Part shown: one piece after another, positions 40,722 to 50,312 of the stretch
Numbering within the stretch: the first letter of the stretch is position 1
Layout: each line of letters starts with the position of its first letter
Assembly: GCA_964414585.1 (NCBI GenBank)
Contig: CAYPXR010000021.1
Coordinates: 1 to 64,000, forward strand
Direction of reading: 5' to 3'
DNA from: DATEMU01 sp964414585
GTDB lineage: Bacteria; Planctomycetota; Phycisphaerae; UBA1845; UTPLA1
Length of the DNA stretch: 64,000 nt
Translations under genes and position numbers: made by a program
The notes under the pieces: model-generated
Database searches by the model: none
The model's input: only the letters and a program-made list of their open reading frames with translations
What the model was told of the DNA's origin: nothing

Positions 40722-43094
40722 TTACTTTTCGATCGTTTCCTTGGCCTTGTTGTCCGACTGCGAGACCGCTCGGTATTGGCGGGGGGAGAGGGCCCAGGGC
40801 TGATTCGACAGCAGCTTGATCCGCATCATGTTCATGGCGGTGACGATCTGCGGATCGACATCCGGATCCTCGTCTTTGGGCAGGTCTTCGGCGGGCTCGC
40901 TCGTCGGGCGGCGTTCCAATACGTCCTTGGGGATCTCAGATTGATCCTTGCCTTTGAGCAGGTCTCGCTCGCGGCGCAGCCGGAGGATCTTGATATTTTC
41001 CTGCGGGATCAGCTTCACGACCACATCCGGCTCGACGCCCCAGACCTCGGCGTCGGGCTTTTTGTGAAGGAGATACCAGCAATCGCCGGGGCGATCGCGG
41101 TCGCAGAGGTAATAGTGCGCCGTGGTCAGTTTCAGATAAGCGCGATTGTCGGCGATGGGAATCAGGTTCTGGACGCTGCCCTTGCCGAAGGTCCGCGCGC
41201 CGACGATGCAGGCTTCGTTGAGTCCGGAGACGGCGCCGGCGACGATTTCGCTGGCGCTGGCGCTGTACTCGTTGACGAGTACGATGAGCGGCATGTCGCC
41301 GAATTTGCGATGACCCTTGGAGTTGATCTTCATGTTCTGCTGGGTGTTGCGGCCCACGGTCTTGACGATGGGCTCATCCTCGCCGACGAACAGCTCGCAC
41401 ATTTTCACCGCCGACGTCAGCAGTCCGCCCGGATTGAAGCGCAAGTCGAGTATCAGACCCTGGACGCCGTCGCCGCGCATCTGCTTCAGTGCCGCTTCCA
41501 GATCTTCGACGGTCTTGTCCATGAACCCGCTCACCCGGACGTAACCGATCTTGGTCTGAGGATCGATCAGGTAATCCCAGCCGGTCGGCTTGCTGTCGTC
41601 GCGTTGATGACCGCGGACGGTGCGGAGTTTGATCTGATCGCGGACCAGAACGACGTCGCGGATTTCGTTGCTGACGGAGTCCTTAACGGTCAGCGTCACT
41701 TTCGTGCCCGGCTCGCCGGTAATTTCACTGACGGCCTGGTTGATGGTCATGTCGAGAGTACTCTTTCCATCGACGGCCGTGATGAGATCGCCGGGCTTGA
41801 TTCCGGCCTTGTAAGCCGGGGAATCTTCGAGGGGCGACTCGACGCGAATGTGCTTTCCGATGTCCTGGGTGATCTGGATGCCGACGCCGACGAATTCGCC
41901 GCGCGTGTGCTTGTTGAATTCTTCCACCTCGGCCGGCCAGATGACCGACGTGAATTCGTCCAGCGGTTCGAGCATGCCGGAGACGAATTCGTCCACGAGT
42001 ACGCTTTCGGGAAGCCGGAGGCTTTCATTATTCGCCTCCATGACTCGCCGGAAGATTTCCATGATGTTCCGCGGCGACAGGGACGTCTTCGCCTGTACGC
42101 GATTCTTGAGGAGGCCGTTGACCCGGGCCGTGAAATGAGCGACGAGGTCCTTGTCGCCCAGCGTCGGAAAGGTCTTGTCGATGGACTGGGCCTGGGCCAG
42201 GATGAGCAGGTGTTCGAGCCCGTCCGTGCAGGCTTTCTTGAAATCGACGTCTTCGACGTAATCGCTGTCCATGCGCTCCAGGATTTGGGGGATCACGCTG
42301 GCGGCGACGTCGCGGAGATCGGATCGCCAGTTGCTCTTCGGGCCGTACACATAATCCAGATGGGCCCGCTTGGCGCAGAATTCGTACCCTTTTTCATAGG
42401 CCTTTGTCTTGGGATAAAGCGTGTGCAGATAGCTATTCAACGCGGCGGCGTCGGACCACTCGTTCTTGGACTTGTGGCGATCGATTTCGCGAATGGTGTT
42501 GGTGACGATCTCACCGAGCCAGGGCTCCTCCCGAAACGCCTCCTCATCCTTGGCGTTGGACATGGCGGAGAGGGCGTAGCTCAGCGCCTTGCTCCATTTG
42601 AAATCTTCGCCGTCCTCGTCGTCCTCTTTCGCCGTCGTCTTCGATGACTTGTCCGGGGAGTCGGACTTGGCTTTGGAGGCAACCTGGTCCTTTTCTTTTT
42701 CTTTGCTCTTGTCCTTCTTGGAGGGCGGGGCCGCCTCGGCTTCTTTGGCTTCCTTCACCGCCTTTAGGGCCTGGGCGACGTAATATTCGTAGGTCCTGGC
42801 ACGGAATCGCTCGCGGCTTTCGGCGAGCGTTTGCGCATCGCGCATCCAGGAGATGGCCGACGTCACTTCGGTGTGACCCGGCTCGAGGGACTGAACTTTT
42901 TCGAGGGTGGTTTTCGCGTTGGCGAAGTCGCCGGCCAGAATCTGATCGGACCCCTTTCGCCAAAGCTCCTTGGCGTCGGCGCTGGCGAGTTGGGGCTCGC
43001 GCGGATCCGCCCGCAAGGGAGTTCTCCCGGAAAGGACCGCGACCGCCCACGTCAAAGCGACCAACGGGAGAAGACGACGAGCCTTTGCGTACAT
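40722..43094 (-). CDS. C-terminal processing peptidase (S41, PDZ)
   Basis: A 790-residue secreted protease. It has a signal peptide (LLPLVALTWAVAVLSG), a TPR-like N-terminal helical region, a Lys/Asp/Glu-rich linker at ~135-165, a PDZ domain (GVGIQITQDIGKHIRVESPLEDSPAYKAGIKPGDLITAVDGKS abridged) and the S41 catalytic domain. The catalytic serine is in NEYSASASEIVAGA and the lysine in GARTFGKGSVQ, ahead of a GVEPDVVVKL segment. It trims periplasmic substrates at their C-terminus. Longer than typical CtpA, but with normal motif spacing. Confidence 0.92.
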   Translation of the reverse strand: MYAKARRLLPLVALTWAVAVLSGRTPLRADPREPQLASADAKELWRKGSDQILAGDFANAKTTLEKVQSLEPGHTEVTSAISWMRDAQTLAESRERFRARTYEYYVAQALKAVKEAKEAEAAPPSKKDKSKEKEKDQVASKAKSDSPDKSSKTTAKEDDEDGEDFKWSKALSYALSAMSNAKDEEAFREEPWLGEIVTNTIREIDRHKSKNEWSDAAALNSYLHTLYPKTKAYEKGYEFCAKRAHLDYVYGPKSNWRSDLRDVAASVIPQILERMDSDYVEDVDFKKACTDGLEHLLILAQAQSIDKTFPTLGDKDLVAHFTARVNGLLKNRVQAKTSLSPRNIMEIFRRVMEANNESLRLPESVLVDEFVSGMLEPLDEFTSVIWPAEVEEFNKHTRGEFVGVGIQITQDIGKHIRVESPLEDSPAYKAGIKPGDLITAVDGKSTLDMTINQAVSEITGEPGTKVTLTVKDSVSNEIRDVVLVRDQIKLRTVRGHQRDDSKPTGWDYLIDPQTKIGYVRVSGFMDKTVEDLEAALKQMRGDGVQGLILDLRFNPGGLLTSAVKMCELFVGEDEPIVKTVGRNTQQNMKINSKGHRKFGDMPLIVLVNEYSASASEIVAGAVSGLNEACIVGARTFGKGSVQNLIPIADNRAYLKLTTAHYYLCDRDRPGDCWYLLHKKPDAEVWGVEPDVVVKLIPQENIKILRLRRERDLLKGKDQSEIPKDVLERRPTSEPAEDLPKDEDPDVDPQIVTAMNMMRIKLLSNQPWALSPRQYRAVSQSDNKAKETIEK

Positions 43095-43450
43095 GGATCC
43101 TCCAATTCTATGGCATTAGGCCATCCGCAGCCGCGTGGACGCGGATACCTTGTGAACTCATCACCCAATCTCGAAACCGCCCCGCGGCAGGTGCACGCGC
43201 CGAATGGACTCGTTGGTGGGTTTCATAAGACATACGACGCTCGAAACCCACAGGTCCTTTCAAAACGGCGATCGAATCACAAGCCCAATCGCCCGATTAT
43301 AGGAGCCCAATTCCAACGGCTTCAAGCATTTCGGCCGGACGGCCTGACGCCATGAGAATCATCGGTTTGACGGCTCCAGGTGCTGTACCGACGCCCCATC
43401 CTTCGGGCGGGGCGATGCGATCGAGTGCCGCAAAACGGACGTACGGCATC
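43095..43450. other. Gene-free gap
   Basis: About 350 bp between the S41 gene and the STAS gene. No credible frame, RNA gene or repeat was found. It should contain the protease promoter. Confidence 0.4.
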
Positions 43451-43849
43451 CTATCGGGCGACCGGCGCGGCTTTTCGGGCGGCCTCGACGCTCTCGTGCA
43501 GGGTGAAAAGCTGGGTCAGGCGCGTTAACTCCAGCAATTGTCGAATGGCCGGGGGAGGACCGACGATGCGCAACTCGCCTTGCGAGCGGCGGAGGCGAAG
43601 ATAGCCCGACACAATCCCGCCCAAACCGGTCGATTCGATGAAGTCGAGCCCGGACATGTCCAGAATGATGAGTCGGACGGATTCGGAAACCAGTCGGAGG
43701 AGACACTCGCCGAGCTGACCGGCGACGAGCATGGTGCACGAGCCGGAGAGCCGGACGACCGCGTCATTGGGAGTTCGCTCGACTTTGAGATTGAAGGGTC
43801 GGTCACCAGGGACCGGCGTGACGGGGGTGGATGGTTGGGTCGTTTTCAT
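43451..43849 (-). CDS. STAS-domain anti-sigma antagonist
   Basis: A 132-residue STAS protein: VRLSGSCTMLVAGQLGECLL, RLIILDMSGLDFIESTGLGGIVSGYLRL (abridged), and a C-terminal LLELTRLTQLFTLHESVEAA. The IESTGLGG segment holds the expected phospho-acceptor Ser/Thr. Its ATG overlaps the upstream kinase stop by four bases (ATGA), so the kinase and this antagonist are translationally coupled. Confidence 0.88.
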   Translation of the reverse strand: MKTTQPSTPVTPVPGDRPFNLKVERTPNDAVVRLSGSCTMLVAGQLGECLLRLVSESVRLIILDMSGLDFIESTGLGGIVSGYLRLRRSQGELRIVGPPPAIRQLLELTRLTQLFTLHESVEAARKAAPVAR

Positions 43850-44250
43850 TTGTTAAACTTCACAAGACGGACCGATTTGCCACTGTCGCAGAATTCGACT
43901 TCGTCGAGATAAGCTCTCATGAGCATGATTCCGCGGCCGTGGGGCCGCTCGATGTAACCGGGCTGCGTGGGGTCCGGCACCTCGCCGGGGCAAAACCCCT
44001 CACCTTCGTCGCAGACCTCGATGTCGATGCGTTCCGCCGTCACTTTGTAACGAACGGTGATGTGTTTGGACGGATCGCACTTGTTTCCGTGGCGGAAGGC
44101 GTTGGTCATCGCCTCTTCGAGCGCGAGCTTGATGGCGAAGGCCGCGTTCTCGCCGTAGCCGCATTGGGCGGCTTCCTTCAGGATCAATTCCTCGGGCTGT
44201 TTGGCGGCGGCCAGATCGTTCTGAACAGTAATTTCGTTGAAACCCGTCAA
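43846..44250 (-). CDS. Anti-sigma serine kinase (RsbW/HATPase)
   Basis: A 134-residue GHKL ATPase of the RsbW type: FAIKLALEEAMTNAFRHGNKCD (N box), DIEVCDEGEGFCPGEV (G1 box) and GRGIMLMRAYLDEV (G2 box). Such kinases bind a sigma factor or output protein and phosphorylate STAS antagonists. It lies 117 bp after one STAS gene and overlaps another. Confidence 0.9.
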   Translation of the reverse strand: MTGFNEITVQNDLAAAKQPEELILKEAAQCGYGENAAFAIKLALEEAMTNAFRHGNKCDPSKHITVRYKVTAERIDIEVCDEGEGFCPGEVPDPTQPGYIERPHGRGIMLMRAYLDEVEFCDSGKSVRLVKFNK

Positions 44251-44367
44251 ACTGCTGTTCCGTCCGGCGCGTCGCGGTTCCTGCGAAACCGCCCGCTGCC
44301 TTTTGCCATGTTGCGCTCGTCGTCGCCGCGCGTCGAAAGACCGCGCGGTTCGCCGTGGAGGTTCCCC

Positions 44368-44724
44368 TTAGAAACTGGCTCGTGCCTTGTCGATCGACGG
44401 ATGAATATCGAAGATCTTGTTCAGCCGGGTGATCTTGAACACTTCGTAAATCTGCGGATTGATGTCGCTGAGTTTGAGCTTGCCCTGTTTTTCCTCGACC
44501 TTTTTCTTAAGGGTGATCAACATGCCGAGGGCGGCGCTGGAAAGATGCTCGACGTTTTTGAAGCAGAGCAGGAGATTGCCGGCGTTCTTCGATTCCACCA
44601 AGCCGGACAACTCCTCCTGGATCTCGTGGATACACAGTTCGTCGAGGATTTTTCGGTCGGCAAACTCGATGACCGAGACCCCCCCAAAATCGCTGACTTT
44701 CAGTCGCGTCGCCTGATCCGCCAT
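44368..44724 (-). CDS. STAS-domain anti-sigma antagonist (first of the module)
   Basis: A 118-residue STAS protein from the ATG at 44722-44724. It reads LKVSDFGGVSVIEFADRKIL, NLLLCFKNVEHLSSAALGML (phospho-site region HLSSAALG) and KITRLNKIFDIHPSIDKA. The frame runs further upstream but only through a sequence that overlaps the divergent peptidase promoter. With the kinase and second STAS it forms a complete partner-switching set, lacking only the phosphatase, which is encoded at 14.7 kb. Confidence 0.88.
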   Translation of the reverse strand: MADQATRLKVSDFGGVSVIEFADRKILDELCIHEIQEELSGLVESKNAGNLLLCFKNVEHLSSAALGMLITLKKKVEEKQGKLKLSDINPQIYEVFKITRLNKIFDIHPSIDKARASF

Positions 44725-44885
44725 ATCGAAACTCCAAACCCCCCAGAATCGGTCATTGTTCCCTATCGACCTCCGCATTCTAGCCCCACGCCCCGAACTC
44801 GCCAAGTCCCCCGGTCCCGCGCCTTCTTGACCCCGGTCGGGGCGGCGGCGTACCGTCCACGGGTGATCAACGGAGGAGTTCATCG

Positions 44886-46976
44886 ATGATCGACACCCTT
44901 CAACGTCGCCCGCGGGTAAGTCTAATTGTGTTTTTCGGGTTGGTGGCGTCGGCTCACGCCGGTTTCCTGAGGGCCGACGAAGTTCTGACGCCGTGGACCG
45001 TCGCCCGAATTCGTGCGGTCAGTTCGGCGGTGATAGCCCCCGATGGTGGGCACATCGCCTACACGCTCATGGTCCCGCGCGACCCGTGGGCCGAGCGAAC
45101 CGATGGATCGAAATATGAAGATGGACCGCCCTGGGTCGAACTTCATGTCGTCAGCTCCGAAGACGGGCGTTCTCGTCCGTTCATTACCGGGGAGGTGACG
45201 ATTGACGACGTCGCGTGGACTCCGGATGGAAAATCCATCTCGTTTCTCGCCGAGCGTGCCGGAGACCAGCACAAGTGCCTTTATTCGATCCCGGTCGACG
45301 GCGGCGAAGCTGTTCGAGTCTTGTCACACGAGAGTGACATCAGCGGCTATGGCTGGAGCCCGGACGGCCGACAGGTCGCGTTTCTGGCGGAAGACGAGGT
45401 GCCCAAGGCGAAGAAAGAGCTGCGCGAAAAGGGCTTTGCCGCGGAGGTCTTTGAAGAGGACTTGCAATTCACCCGCGTTTGGGTTGCCGACGTGGGTCGC
45501 GATTCCGCCAAGCCCCGAAAGCTCGATCTCGAGGGGTCTCCATCCTTTGTCCAATGGTCGCCGGTCGCCGACAAGCTCGTTGTGGTCGTCGCTCCGACAC
45601 CGTTGGTCGACGACCGCTACATGATGAGCCGGGTCCGAATCGTGGATCCGGCCGACGGTAAGGTCCTCGCCAAGCTCGAAAATCCCGGAAAGCTCGGGCA
45701 AGTGATCTGGAACCCGACCGGCACGCACGTCGCCATGATCTCCACGGTCGATCTTTATGATCCTGCGGTTTGCCGGTTGATGGTTGCGTCGGCCGGCGGA
45801 GGCGATCTCGTCGATCTGACGCCGGAGTACATGGGGAACGTGTCGGCGATCGCCTGGCAGGACAACGAGACCGTGATGTTTCTGGGCGACGAAGGGACCG
45901 AGACGACGTTTGGAAAAGTGAAAGGGGAGGGGAACGGCATCAAACAGATTGTACCCAAAGGCGGGCCAATCCTGACCGGCTTCACGCTTTCGAAGGACGG
46001 ACAGAAGGGCGCGTTTGTCGGTCATACGTCGAAACATCCGCCGGAAGTTTTCTTCATGAAGCATGGCGACGCCGGTCCGCGACGGCTGACGGACAGCAAT
46101 CCGTGGTTGGCAAAAATTCGATTCGCCAAACAGGAAGCAATCGCGTACTCGGCCCGCGACGGAACGAAGATCGAAGGCGTCCTGATCCACCCGCTCGACG
46201 AGAAGCCCGGGCAACGCTACCCGCTGATCTTGAGCGTGCATGGCGGGCCGGAGTCGCACGAATCGAACGGCTGGCTGACGAATTATTCCCGACCCGGACA
46301 AGTCGCGGCGGCTCGGGGCTTCGCGGTCTTTTATCCAAATTACCGTGGCAGCACGGGACGTGGGCGGGAGTTCGCCAGGCTGGGACAGGCTCACGAAGCG
46401 GGCAACGAGTTTGACGACCTGCTCGACGGTGTGGACGAGCTGGTGAATCGCGGACTGGTCGACGAAAATCGCGTCGGCGTGACCGGCGGGTCCTATGGCG
46501 GCTATGCGGCGGCATGGTGTGCGACGGCACATTCCGGACGTTTCGCGGCGAGCGTCATGTTTGTCGGCATCAGCGACGTCGTCTCGAAGAAGGGTACGAC
46601 CGACATTCCCAATGAGGATTTCCTGGTCCATGCGCGCGAGCGGGTGTGGGACGATCTCTGGGTTCAATGCCTGGAACGAAGCCCGATCTACTACGTCAAG
46701 ACGGCGCGCACGCCGATCCTGATTCTCGGCGGCAAGAACGATACCCGCGTGCACCCCAGCCAGTCGCTGATGCTCTACCGTTTTCTCAAGATGATCGGCC
46801 AGACGCCGGTTCGGCTGGTGTGGTACCCCGGCGAAGGTCACGGCAATCGCAAGTTCGGGGCGCGGCTGGACTACCATCTGCGGATGATGCAGTGGATGGA
46901 GCATTACCTCTCGGGTCCGGGAGGGAAGCCGCCGGCGTTTGAACTGGATTATCCGCCGCCGGAGAAAAAGCCGTAG
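44886..46976 (+). CDS. Secreted S9 peptidase (DPP IV/acylaminoacyl type)
   Basis: A 696-residue enzyme with an N-terminal signal (SLIVFFGLVASAHA), a WD-like propeller (WSPDGRQVAFLAED, WSPVADKLVVVV) and a C-terminal S9 hydrolase. The catalytic serine is in TGGSYGGYAAAW, the aspartate in GGKNDTRVHPSQS, the histidine in GEGHGN. Its release of dipeptides or acylated residues is inferred from the family. It is divergent from the STAS gene and preceded by a GGAGG Shine-Dalgarno. Confidence 0.92.
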   Translation: MIDTLQRRPRVSLIVFFGLVASAHAGFLRADEVLTPWTVARIRAVSSAVIAPDGGHIAYTLMVPRDPWAERTDGSKYEDGPPWVELHVVSSEDGRSRPFITGEVTIDDVAWTPDGKSISFLAERAGDQHKCLYSIPVDGGEAVRVLSHESDISGYGWSPDGRQVAFLAEDEVPKAKKELREKGFAAEVFEEDLQFTRVWVADVGRDSAKPRKLDLEGSPSFVQWSPVADKLVVVVAPTPLVDDRYMMSRVRIVDPADGKVLAKLENPGKLGQVIWNPTGTHVAMISTVDLYDPAVCRLMVASAGGGDLVDLTPEYMGNVSAIAWQDNETVMFLGDEGTETTFGKVKGEGNGIKQIVPKGGPILTGFTLSKDGQKGAFVGHTSKHPPEVFFMKHGDAGPRRLTDSNPWLAKIRFAKQEAIAYSARDGTKIEGVLIHPLDEKPGQRYPLILSVHGGPESHESNGWLTNYSRPGQVAAARGFAVFYPNYRGSTGRGREFARLGQAHEAGNEFDDLLDGVDELVNRGLVDENRVGVTGGSYGGYAAAWCATAHSGRFAASVMFVGISDVVSKKGTTDIPNEDFLVHARERVWDDLWVQCLERSPIYYVKTARTPILILGGKNDTRVHPSQSLMLYRFLKMIGQTPVRLVWYPGEGHGNRKFGARLDYHLRMMQWMEHYLSGPGGKPPAFELDYPPPEKKP

Positions 46977-47005
46977 GCGCCCGAAAGGGTCGTGACGGCT
47001 CTACT

Positions 47006-47131
47006 TCAAAAAAAGGTAATCCCCAGCGAAGCCAGTACGTCCTGGATGCACTGAATCCCGAACGCCCAGCAGGTACCCGTGGTAAAGGCGGCGAGGCAGG
47101 CGAATTTTCTCAAAAATCGGCGGCTCTTCAT
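47006..47131 (-). CDS. Short secreted microprotein 4
   Basis: A 41-residue peptide with a GGAGG Shine-Dalgarno 11 nt before the ATG at 47131. It starts MKSRRFLRKFACLAAF, continues TTGTCWAFGIQCIQ and ends DVLASLGITFF. Basic start, hydrophobic run, GIQC-like cysteine and a short hydrophobic amphipathic tail match the layout of microproteins 1-3 at 36-37 kb. It is too short to be picked up by usual length cut-offs. Confidence 0.6.
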   Translation of the reverse strand: MKSRRFLRKFACLAAFTTGTCWAFGIQCIQDVLASLGITFF

Positions 47132-47238
47132 CGGGGATTCAACCTCCGTGTGAACGTAGTGTTCAAATTCATCGCGACACGATACACGATGATGTCGTCG
47201 TTGTCAGGGTTCCGCAACGGAAATTTCCGGACGGCGCC

Positions 47239-48411
47239 CTATTGATTTTGGGAAACCATCGGCAGCGAGATGACCCGATGGCGTGGTCTGGCCACCTGCA
47301 AGGCGTCCGGGCGAAGCAGGGGGGCGTGTTCGTTCGTGCCGTCGAGATACCAAACGCGGAGGAATCCCTCCGGGTCGATGACGGCCGTTTCCGGAAGGGT
47401 CCAATTTGGGTTCCAACGCTGGCGGTCTTCGAATCGGTAGTTGCTTTGGAGCAGGACATGCCGGCCGTCGCGCTGCCGGATCGCTCCGTCGAAGAGCACG
47501 ATTTTCCCGATGTCCGTCATCGCCGCGACCATCGGTTTCGCCCGGCCGGAAACGAGCCCGCAAGAGGCGAGCGAACGGGCCAGGTCGATCGCCGTTTGCA
47601 GGGTGATGCGCAGATGGGCCATGCCCTGAAGCGGGACGCAGTGAAAGAGATAGTGCGATTCGATGCCGAGTTCGCGCATCGCGTCGTAGAGATCGACCAG
47701 CGTGTCCAGGTCGTCATTGACCCCCCGAAGCAGGACATTCTGGGCATAGGCGCGAGCGCCTGTTGCGAGGATCCTGTTGAAGGCCTCAACGACTTCCGGG
47801 AACAGCTCGATGCGATGGTTGATCTGCGTCGCCAGCTCAAATCGCAGTGACGGCTTGTTCCGAAAGATCTTCAACACGTCGTCGTTGACGCGATTCGGGT
47901 CCTGAACGGGGATGCGCGTCGCGATGCGCACGATGCGGATGTTCGGCGCGTGCTCGATGAGAGCGTTGACCAGATAATCGACGCGCTGCGGCACGAGCAG
48001 CACGTCCCCGCCGGTGACGAGCACCTCGTTCAGGTCGTTTCGATTCTTGTCACCGCCGCAGAATCGGGCAATGTCGAGAAGCTGCGATTCCGAGAGATTG
48101 TGCCGCGGATAATTGGCACGGATGCAATACCGGCAGTGCGCCGCACAGGCCAGCGTCGGCTCAATAACCAGCGTCCGCCGATAGAGCCGTTCGATGCCGG
48201 GGATTCGCTGGCCGTGATCTTCGAGGGAGACGTCCGCTTCGTAGTGCCGAAGATTGGACTCGTCGCTCCGCGAATCTTCGTCCGGGGACCGCAGATATTG
48301 CCGCGTCAACGCCTGGTACTCGTTCGACTCCTCCCCAAAGCGGCAGCGAAGATCGTCGATCTTCTCGCGGAGAAAAGGCGTCACCAGCTCTCGAAAGTCT
48401 CGTTTGGGCAT
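47239..48411 (-). CDS. KamA-family radical SAM protein
   Basis: A 390-residue protein of the lysine 2,3-aminomutase family. The Fe-S motif CxxxCxxC is CAAHCRYC in LACAAHCRYCIRANYP, followed by VLVTGGDVLLV and NVLLRGVNDD, as in KamA/EpmB/glutamate aminomutase. The PLP-lysine segment PGGGGK of classical aminomutases is not seen; the corresponding region reads SGRAKPMVA. It may be a divergent aminomutase or a related enzyme. No neighbours suggest a lysine pathway or EF-P modification. Confidence 0.82.
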   Translation of the reverse strand: MPKRDFRELVTPFLREKIDDLRCRFGEESNEYQALTRQYLRSPDEDSRSDESNLRHYEADVSLEDHGQRIPGIERLYRRTLVIEPTLACAAHCRYCIRANYPRHNLSESQLLDIARFCGGDKNRNDLNEVLVTGGDVLLVPQRVDYLVNALIEHAPNIRIVRIATRIPVQDPNRVNDDVLKIFRNKPSLRFELATQINHRIELFPEVVEAFNRILATGARAYAQNVLLRGVNDDLDTLVDLYDAMRELGIESHYLFHCVPLQGMAHLRITLQTAIDLARSLASCGLVSGRAKPMVAAMTDIGKIVLFDGAIRQRDGRHVLLQSNYRFEDRQRWNPNWTLPETAVIDPEGFLRVWYLDGTNEHAPLLRPDALQVARPRHRVISLPMVSQNQ

Positions 48412-48611
48412 ACCTGATCAATCATCCCGGCGGTGCTTTGAATATCGGTCACATGCATCCTGGGCGTAAGGTAAACGCCTCATAAGGTGCGTCGTCCGTC
48501 TGGATCGGGCCACGTCCAATAACATGGGTTGGCGTCGGCCGGTACGCTCGTCCATTGAATTTGAGGCACTCCCGCGCGCCGTCTATAGTGCGGGTCGAAA
48601 GGACCATCGTC

Positions 48612-50312
48612 ATGAGGCGAGAGCGACGATCCGGCAGAAAAGACAGCCGGTCAAATGATGGCGCAAAAGGCCGGCGGTCGGTCCCGACCATCGAGCCGCT
48701 GGCGGAATCGCCGTCGTGGGGGCGCTGGGCATTGGCGGCCTTGATCGTCGTCGCTGCCGTCGTGGTGTATTGGAATACGCTTGATAACGAATTCGTGACG
48801 TGGGACGACGCCGACTACGTCTATCACAATCCGCTATTGAAGGGCGGCCTGGGGGAGATTTGGACCGAGGCCTTCAAGGAAAAAAGTCACGAACAATATT
48901 ATCCTCTGGTCTTTACGTCGTTCTGGATCGAACACCATTTCGTCGGCATTGCACCGAAGCTCTATCACGCCACGCAAATTGCGCTTCATGCCGCCAATGC
49001 GGCACTGCTCTTTTTCGTGTTGCGTTGGCTCGGCGTTCGGCTCCCGGCCGCGGCGCTGACGGCGGCACTCTTCGCGGTCCATCCCATCAACGTCGCTTCC
49101 GTCGCATGGGTGACCGAGCGAAAAAACACCTTGTCGGGATTCTTTTGCCTCGCGGCGTTGTTGCTTTATCTCCAATACCGCCGGGGAAAGGCAACGTGGC
49201 GTTACTGGGCCTCTCTCGGCGCTTTTCTACTGGCCCTGCTTTCAAAAACCGCCATCGTGCTCCTGCCGGCGCTCTTCATCGTCGGTGACCGCATCCTGGA
49301 CCGTCGCTGGTCCAAGGCATCCTTCGCGCGGGCGATTCCCTATTTTTTCCTGGCTTTCGTGATGGCGATGGTCACGATCCACATCGAAAAGCAGCACAGC
49401 AAGAGCGGGGAGCCGATCGACCCGGCCCTGCGCCCCCTCGTGGCCTGCGCGGCGGTAGTGCATTACGTCGGCAAACTGGTCTGGCCCACGGGATTTTTGC
49501 CGATCTATCCTCGATGGCCGGTGTCCTTCGGCGCGCCGCGCTATTGGATCAGCCTGGCCGCCATTTTAGTCGCGGTCATTCTCCTCCTTCGCTTTCGAAA
49601 ACGCCTGAGCGAGTACGCGCCGTGGTGCGTGGCGATGTTTTTCCTGCCGCTCGCGCCGGCCATCGGGCTTATTCATTTCAATCTCATGCAATACACCTTC
49701 GTCGCCGACCACCTGGTCTACTTGAGCGCGATCGGCGTCTTTCTCGCCATCGCCCTCGTGCTCGATCGATTGTTCAGGATCGCAAAATCGCCGCCGGACC
49801 CGGGTCTCGCCAAAGGGGCCGTCTTCATCGTCGCCGCCGCCGCAATTCTCGGCGGGTTGACGATTCGTCAAAACCGCGTGTGGCACGACGGCGTCTCACT
49901 TTGGGAATGCACGCTGAGCGGGAATCCCGATTGTGTCCCGGCCAATCTTAACCTCGGTAATCACTACAGCCGGAACAAGGACTATGAAAAAGCGATTCCC
50001 TATTACCGCGAGGCGGCCCGGCTGATCCCCGACCATGTCAACACGCCGCGATGGGCCGCCGAATGCTGCCGAAGCCTGGGCCGCCAGGAGGAGGCGATAG
50101 AATATTTTCAGGAATCGATGCGCCGCGCGGAGAAGAAAAATCCGCATTTTGTCACGGTGCATCTGGAGTACGCCGCCTACCTCGTTTCGCTCGGTCGGTC
50201 GGACGAAGCCCGCGCGGTTTACGAGTTCGTCCTCACCAAAGATCCAAGGAATTCGCTTGCGAAGAAAGGTCTCGATCGATTGAATTCCGCCGGCACGGAT
50301 CCCAACCGTTAG
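48612..50312 (+). CDS. TMTC-like membrane protein with C-terminal TPRs
   Basis: A 566-residue protein with ~10 hydrophobic segments and a C-terminal region of about three TPRs (NLNLGNHYSRNKDYEKAI, CCRSLGRQEEAIEYFQES, AYLVSLGRSDEARAVYE). The N-terminal loop WNTLDNEFVTWDDADYVYHNP resembles the acidic catalytic loop of bacterial TMTC/O-mannosyltransferase-like proteins. It probably transfers sugar from a lipid carrier on the outer side of the membrane. The start at 48612 follows an AGG-rich region; the frame opens at 48555. Confidence 0.8.
   Translation: MRRERRSGRKDSRSNDGAKGRRSVPTIEPLAESPSWGRWALAALIVVAAVVVYWNTLDNEFVTWDDADYVYHNPLLKGGLGEIWTEAFKEKSHEQYYPLVFTSFWIEHHFVGIAPKLYHATQIALHAANAALLFFVLRWLGVRLPAAALTAALFAVHPINVASVAWVTERKNTLSGFFCLAALLLYLQYRRGKATWRYWASLGAFLLALLSKTAIVLLPALFIVGDRILDRRWSKASFARAIPYFFLAFVMAMVTIHIEKQHSKSGEPIDPALRPLVACAAVVHYVGKLVWPTGFLPIYPRWPVSFGAPRYWISLAAILVAVILLLRFRKRLSEYAPWCVAMFFLPLAPAIGLIHFNLMQYTFVADHLVYLSAIGVFLAIALVLDRLFRIAKSPPDPGLAKGAVFIVAAAAILGGLTIRQNRVWHDGVSLWECTLSGNPDCVPANLNLGNHYSRNKDYEKAIPYYREAARLIPDHVNTPRWAAECCRSLGRQEEAIEYFQESMRRAEKKNPHFVTVHLEYAAYLVSLGRSDEARAVYEFVLTKDPRNSLAKKGLDRLNSAGTDPNR

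Noticed and set aside
40776..42647. 623-residue plus-strand frame opposite the S41 protease
   Set aside because: The protease has a signal peptide, PDZ and catalytic dyad in the other strand; the antisense product has no motif.
45324..46904. 526-residue minus-strand frame opposite the S9 peptidase
   Set aside because: A shadow frame with no domain; the peptidase catalytic triad is on the plus strand.
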